A program made the position numbers and the translations under genes. Under the pieces are notes generated by a model. It saw nothing but the letters and a program-made list of their open reading frames with translations, had not been told where the DNA came from and made no database searches. Positions 6,921 to 9,007 of a stretch of DNA of 9,007 bases are shown here, piece by piece. Position 1 is the stretch's first letter. Each line of letters starts with the position of its first letter. Source of the stretch: Hydrogenophaga sp. (GTDB lineage: Bacteria > Pseudomonadota > Gammaproteobacteria > Burkholderiales > Burkholderiaceae); assembly GCA_025458545.1 (NCBI GenBank), contig JALOSH010000062.1, forward strand, positions 1 through 9,007, in the 5' to 3' direction.

Positions 6921-7358
6921 TCACTGCACGATCAGCCTGAAGCTGCTGTAGTGATCCTCGGTGTAATAACAAGCGTCAGGGACTTGCGGTTTCTCTCCAC
7001 CACACACGATCCGTCGTGCGCCCCGGTGTCTGAGTCCCGGTGTCGGTACCGTGTACTCACGGTAATAACCCCGCTTCTGTCCTGGCAGCAATCGCTCCCG
7101 GTTGAAGAACACGGTCCCATCTTTTTCATACCGGAAAGGGCCGCCCTGTCGAATCTGCTCAAACACTTCCCGACCCTGCACCGGCAGACCCGAATAGGCA
7201 ATGGAAGCGATGGCCGACCCGGGCAGCGTTGGCTGGGCGGGTGACCGGGCCTGCACCACAAAGGTGCCTACCGTTGCCGACAAGGCCACCGCCAACGCCA
7301 CAACGCCGGCCCATGGGCCCCCCCACCGCTTGCCTGCCCGGATCCGTTTCAGACCCAT
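6921..7358 (-). CDS. Secreted guanyl-specific ribonuclease, RNase Sa/T1/barnase-type fold
   Basis: 145 residues. A basic start (MGLKRIRAGKRW) and hydrophobic segment (about 16-35) form a signal peptide with likely cleavage after VQA (37). The catalytic domain (about 60-145) follows microbial RNase Sa closely: GGPFRYEKDGTVFFNRE, GYYREYTVPTPGLRHRGARRI, YYTEDHYSSF. Compared with Streptomyces RNase Sa, general base Glu54 is Glu101, Arg65 is Arg112, Arg69 is Arg116 and His85 is His136. Guanine-binding Asn39 and Glu41 are Asn86 and Glu88. All key residues are present, so it should be an active guanyl-preferring endoribonuclease. Cys119 and Cys130 may pair. ATG 7358 is chosen over TTG 7454 because AGGGA lies 5 nt upstream and the signal peptide then starts at residue 1. 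The coding region looks lower in GC than its neighbours. The inhibitor gene follows. Confidence 0.9.
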   Translation of the reverse strand: MGLKRIRAGKRWGGPWAGVVALAVALSATVGTFVVQARSPAQPTLPGSAIASIAYSGLPVQGREVFEQIRQGGPFRYEKDGTVFFNRERLLPGQKRGYYREYTVPTPGLRHRGARRIVCGGEKPQVPDACYYTEDHYSSFRLIVQ

Positions 7359-7363
7359 GAAAA

Positions 7364-7368
7364 TCCCT
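7364..7368 (-). promoter_or_regulatory. Ribosome binding site deciding the RNase start
   Basis: On the minus strand AGGGA lies 5 nt before ATG 7358, a good Shine-Dalgarno at proper spacing. It is one of the clearest in the window and settles the start in favour of ATG 7358 over the upstream TTG at 7454. Confidence 0.7.
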
Positions 7369-7401
7369 GTTGCTGATGCGGTCGACCCACCGGGCAAGCG
7401 C

Positions 7402-7444
7402 GCAAAGCGTGGCTTTGCAACAACTCTGGAGGGTGGGTTAACCC
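7402..7444. promoter_or_regulatory. Two perfect palindromes in the leader of the RNase gene (operator or RNA hairpin candidates)
   Basis: GCAAAGC-GTG-GCTTTGC (7402-7418) is a perfect 7-bp stem with a 3-nt loop. GGGTTAACCC (7435-7444) is a perfect 10-bp palindrome. They lie 44 and 77 nt upstream of the RNase ATG, where an operator or leader hairpin would act. I could not identify a convincing -35/-10 pair around them, so the regulatory role is inference. Confidence 0.3.
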
Positions 7445-7485
7445 TGTAAATCAAGCACGAGAGTGTGCCTGAACCCTTTCAAAAT

Positions 7486-7554
7486 AGCAAGTGACTGCTG
7501 AATAAACAGGCAGTTTTGTGCGGTGCAAAAATGCAAAATAAGTTAGCACTTGCT
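7486..7554. repeat. AT-rich nested inverted-repeat structure between maeB and the RNase gene
   Basis: The outer arms AGCAAGTG (7486-7493) and CACTTGCT (7547-7554) are exact inverted repeats. Abutting the left arm is an inner hairpin with arms ACTGCTG (7494-7500) and CAGGCAGT (7507-7514), one bulged G, followed by TTTT. A third self-complementary piece is TGCA-AAAA-TGCA (7524-7535). Together they could fold as a branched structure. It may act as a maeB terminator, since it starts 14 nt after the maeB stop on the minus strand, or mark the edge of an inserted cassette. The function is unknown. Confidence 0.4.
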
Positions 7555-7567
7555 TTTTCGTCACGCT

Positions 7568-9007
7568 TCAGCGTTGCACGTTGGCTTCGGCCACCGTCAG
7601 GGCTGTCATGTTGACGATGCGGCGCACGGTGGTGCTGGCGGTCAGGATGTGTACCGGTTTGGCGGCGCCCAGCAGCACCGGGCCGATGGCGATGTTGCCG
7701 CCGGCCGCCGTTTTGAGCAGGTTGTAGGCGATGTTCGCGGCGTCGATGTTGGGCAGCACCAGCAGGTTGGCGCTGCCTTGCAGGGTGGAGTGGGGCATCA
7801 GGGCGGCGCGCGCCTCGGCGTCGAGTGCCACATCGCCGTGCATTTCTCCGTCCACCTCCAGCCAGGGCGCCTGCTGCCGCAACAGTTCCAGCGTCCGCCG
7901 CATCTTCACGGCCGATGGATGGTTGCTGGAGCCGAAGTTGGAGTGGGACAACAGCGCCACCTTGGGCTCCATGCCGAAGCGCAGCATCTCTTCGGCCGCC
8001 ATGACGGTGATTTCGCACAGCTCTTCGGCGCTCGGGTCGTGGTTCACGTGGGTGTCCACCAGGAACACCTGGCGGCCCGGCAGCATCAGGCCGTTCATGC
8101 AGGCGTACACCCGCACGTCCTGTTCGGTGCGCGGGCTGCCGCCCTCGCGTTTGCCGATCACCTGATCGATGTACTCCAGGTGGCCCTGTGTGCTGCCCCA
8201 GGTGCCGCAGATCATGCCGTCGACTTCGCCCTTGTGCATCAGCATGGCGCCGATCAGGGTCAGGCGGCGGCGCATCTCGATCTTGGCGAGTTGTGCGGTC
8301 ACGCCCTTGCGCTCGGTCATCTGGTGGTAGGTCTGCCAGAAGTCCCGGTAGCGGTGGTCTTGCTCGACGTTGACCACGTCGTAGTCCAGCTCCTCCTTCA
8401 GGCGCAGGCCGAACTTTTCGATGCGCTGGGCGATGATCGCCGGACGGCCAATCAGCGTCGGGCGTGCCAGCCCTTCGTCGACCACGATCTGGCAGGCCCG
8501 CAGCACGCGCTCTTCTTCGCCCTCGGCATACGCCACCCGTTTTTTGAGTCCTTTTTTGGCGGCCGCGTAGATCGGCTTCATGATGGTTCCCGAGGCCAGC
8601 ACAAAGCTCTCCAGGCGCTGCCGGTAGGCTTCCATGTCGGTCACCGGGCGCAGCGCCACGCCGCTGTCGGCGGCGGCCTGGGCCACGGCCGGCGCGATCT
8701 TCATCATCAGGCGCGGGTCGAACGGCTTGGGGATCAGGTACTCGGGGCCGAAGGCCAGTTTTTCACCCGCGTAGGCGGCGGCCACCACCTCGCTCTGCTC
8801 GGCCTGGGCCAGTTCGGCGATGGCGTGCACCGCGGCGATTTCCATCTCGTCGGTGATGGTCGAGGCGCCCGCGTCCAGCGCGCCGCGGAAGATGTAGGGA
8901 AAACACAGGACGTTGTTGACCTGGTTCGGGTAGTCGGTGCGGCCGGTGGCCATGATGGCGTCGTCGCGCACCGCCTTCACATCTTCCGGCTGGATCTCGG
9001 GGTTCGG
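7568..9007 (-). CDS. maeB: NADP-dependent malic enzyme MaeB (malic-PTA hybrid), C-terminal 479 residues; 5' end beyond window
   Basis: The minus-strand frame is open to the right edge. Visible residues begin [32 protein letters not shown], then [12 protein letters not shown], the NAD(P)-binding malic enzyme C-terminal domain (about 1-125). From about 145 to 479 follows a phosphotransacetylase-like domain ([65 protein letters not shown]). This two-domain layout is the MaeB family (E. coli MaeB about 759 residues), which decarboxylates malate to pyruvate and makes NADPH in the cytoplasm. In E. coli the PTA-like domain mediates acetyl-CoA inhibition rather than catalysis. The first roughly 280 residues, including the malic N-terminal domain, are outside the window. 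No frameshift is seen. It is likely a separate transcription unit from the RNase cassette. Confidence 0.94.
   Translation of the reverse strand, partial: PNPEIQPEDVKAVRDDAIMATGRTDYPNQVNNVLCFPYIFRGALDAGASTITDEMEIAAVHAIAELAQAEQSEVVAAAYAGEKLAFGPEYLIPKPFDPRLMMKIAPAVAQAAADSGVALRPVTDMEAYRQRLESFVLASGTIMKPIYAAAKKGLKKRVAYAEGEEERVLRACQIVVDEGLARPTLIGRPAIIAQRIEKFGLRLKEELDYDVVNVEQDHRYRDFWQTYHQMTERKGVTAQLAKIEMRRRLTLIGAMLMHKGEVDGMICGTWGSTQGHLEYIDQVIGKREGGSPRTEQDVRVYACMNGLMLPGRQVFLVDTHVNHDPSAEELCEITVMAAEEMLRFGMEPKVALLSHSNFGSSNHPSAVKMRRTLELLRQQAPWLEVDGEMHGDVALDAEARAALMPHSTLQGSANLLVLPNIDAANIAYNLLKTAAGGNIAIGPVLLGAAKPVHILTASTTVRRIVNMTALTVAEANVQR

Noticed and set aside
7359..7454. N-terminal extension of the RNase to a TTG start at 7454
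   Set aside because: The extra 32 residues would precede the signal peptide, the TTG has no Shine-Dalgarno, and ATG 7358 has AGGGA at 5 nt.

Overview
The window is GC-rich, densely coded DNA typical of a betaproteobacterium of the order Burkholderiales. The closest feel is Comamonadaceae (Hydrogenophaga/Acidovorax-like), judged from protein style, gene order and a GC-rich palindromic repeat I associate with that family. The genus is an inference; no database was searched.

Left part (1-1271, minus strand): the 5' end of rsmE (16S rRNA m3U1498 methyltransferase), cut by the window edge, lies just downstream of amgK, a cell-wall amino-sugar kinase. Centre (1457-6183, plus strand): a tight envelope/ribosome operon, lptD-surA-rsmA. 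LptD is the outer-membrane LPS translocon, SurA is the periplasmic chaperone that helps fold LptD and other beta-barrels, and RsmA dimethylates 16S rRNA. amgK and lptD diverge from a shared intergenic region. lptD has no in-frame ATG ahead of its signal peptide, and surA overlaps lptD by 8 nt.

The rsmA reading frame carries an in-frame insertion of about 35 codons that is largely a palindromic repeat. A second, diverged copy of that repeat lies just after the rsmA terminator. A bidirectional terminator separates rsmA from the minus-strand genes that follow.

Right part (6323-9007, minus strand): a two-gene cassette with a secreted guanyl-specific ribonuclease (RNase Sa/T1 type, all catalytic residues present) followed by a barstar-family inhibitor. 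It looks like an RNase toxin with its cytoplasmic immunity protein. Its base composition is lower in GC than its neighbours, and an AT-rich, inverted-repeat-containing spacer separates it from maeB. maeB (NADP-dependent malic enzyme with a C-terminal phosphotransacetylase-like domain) runs off the right edge.

Most of the window is conserved housekeeping sequence. The parts most worth a second look are the repeat inserted inside rsmA and the RNase-barstar cassette with its structured flanks.
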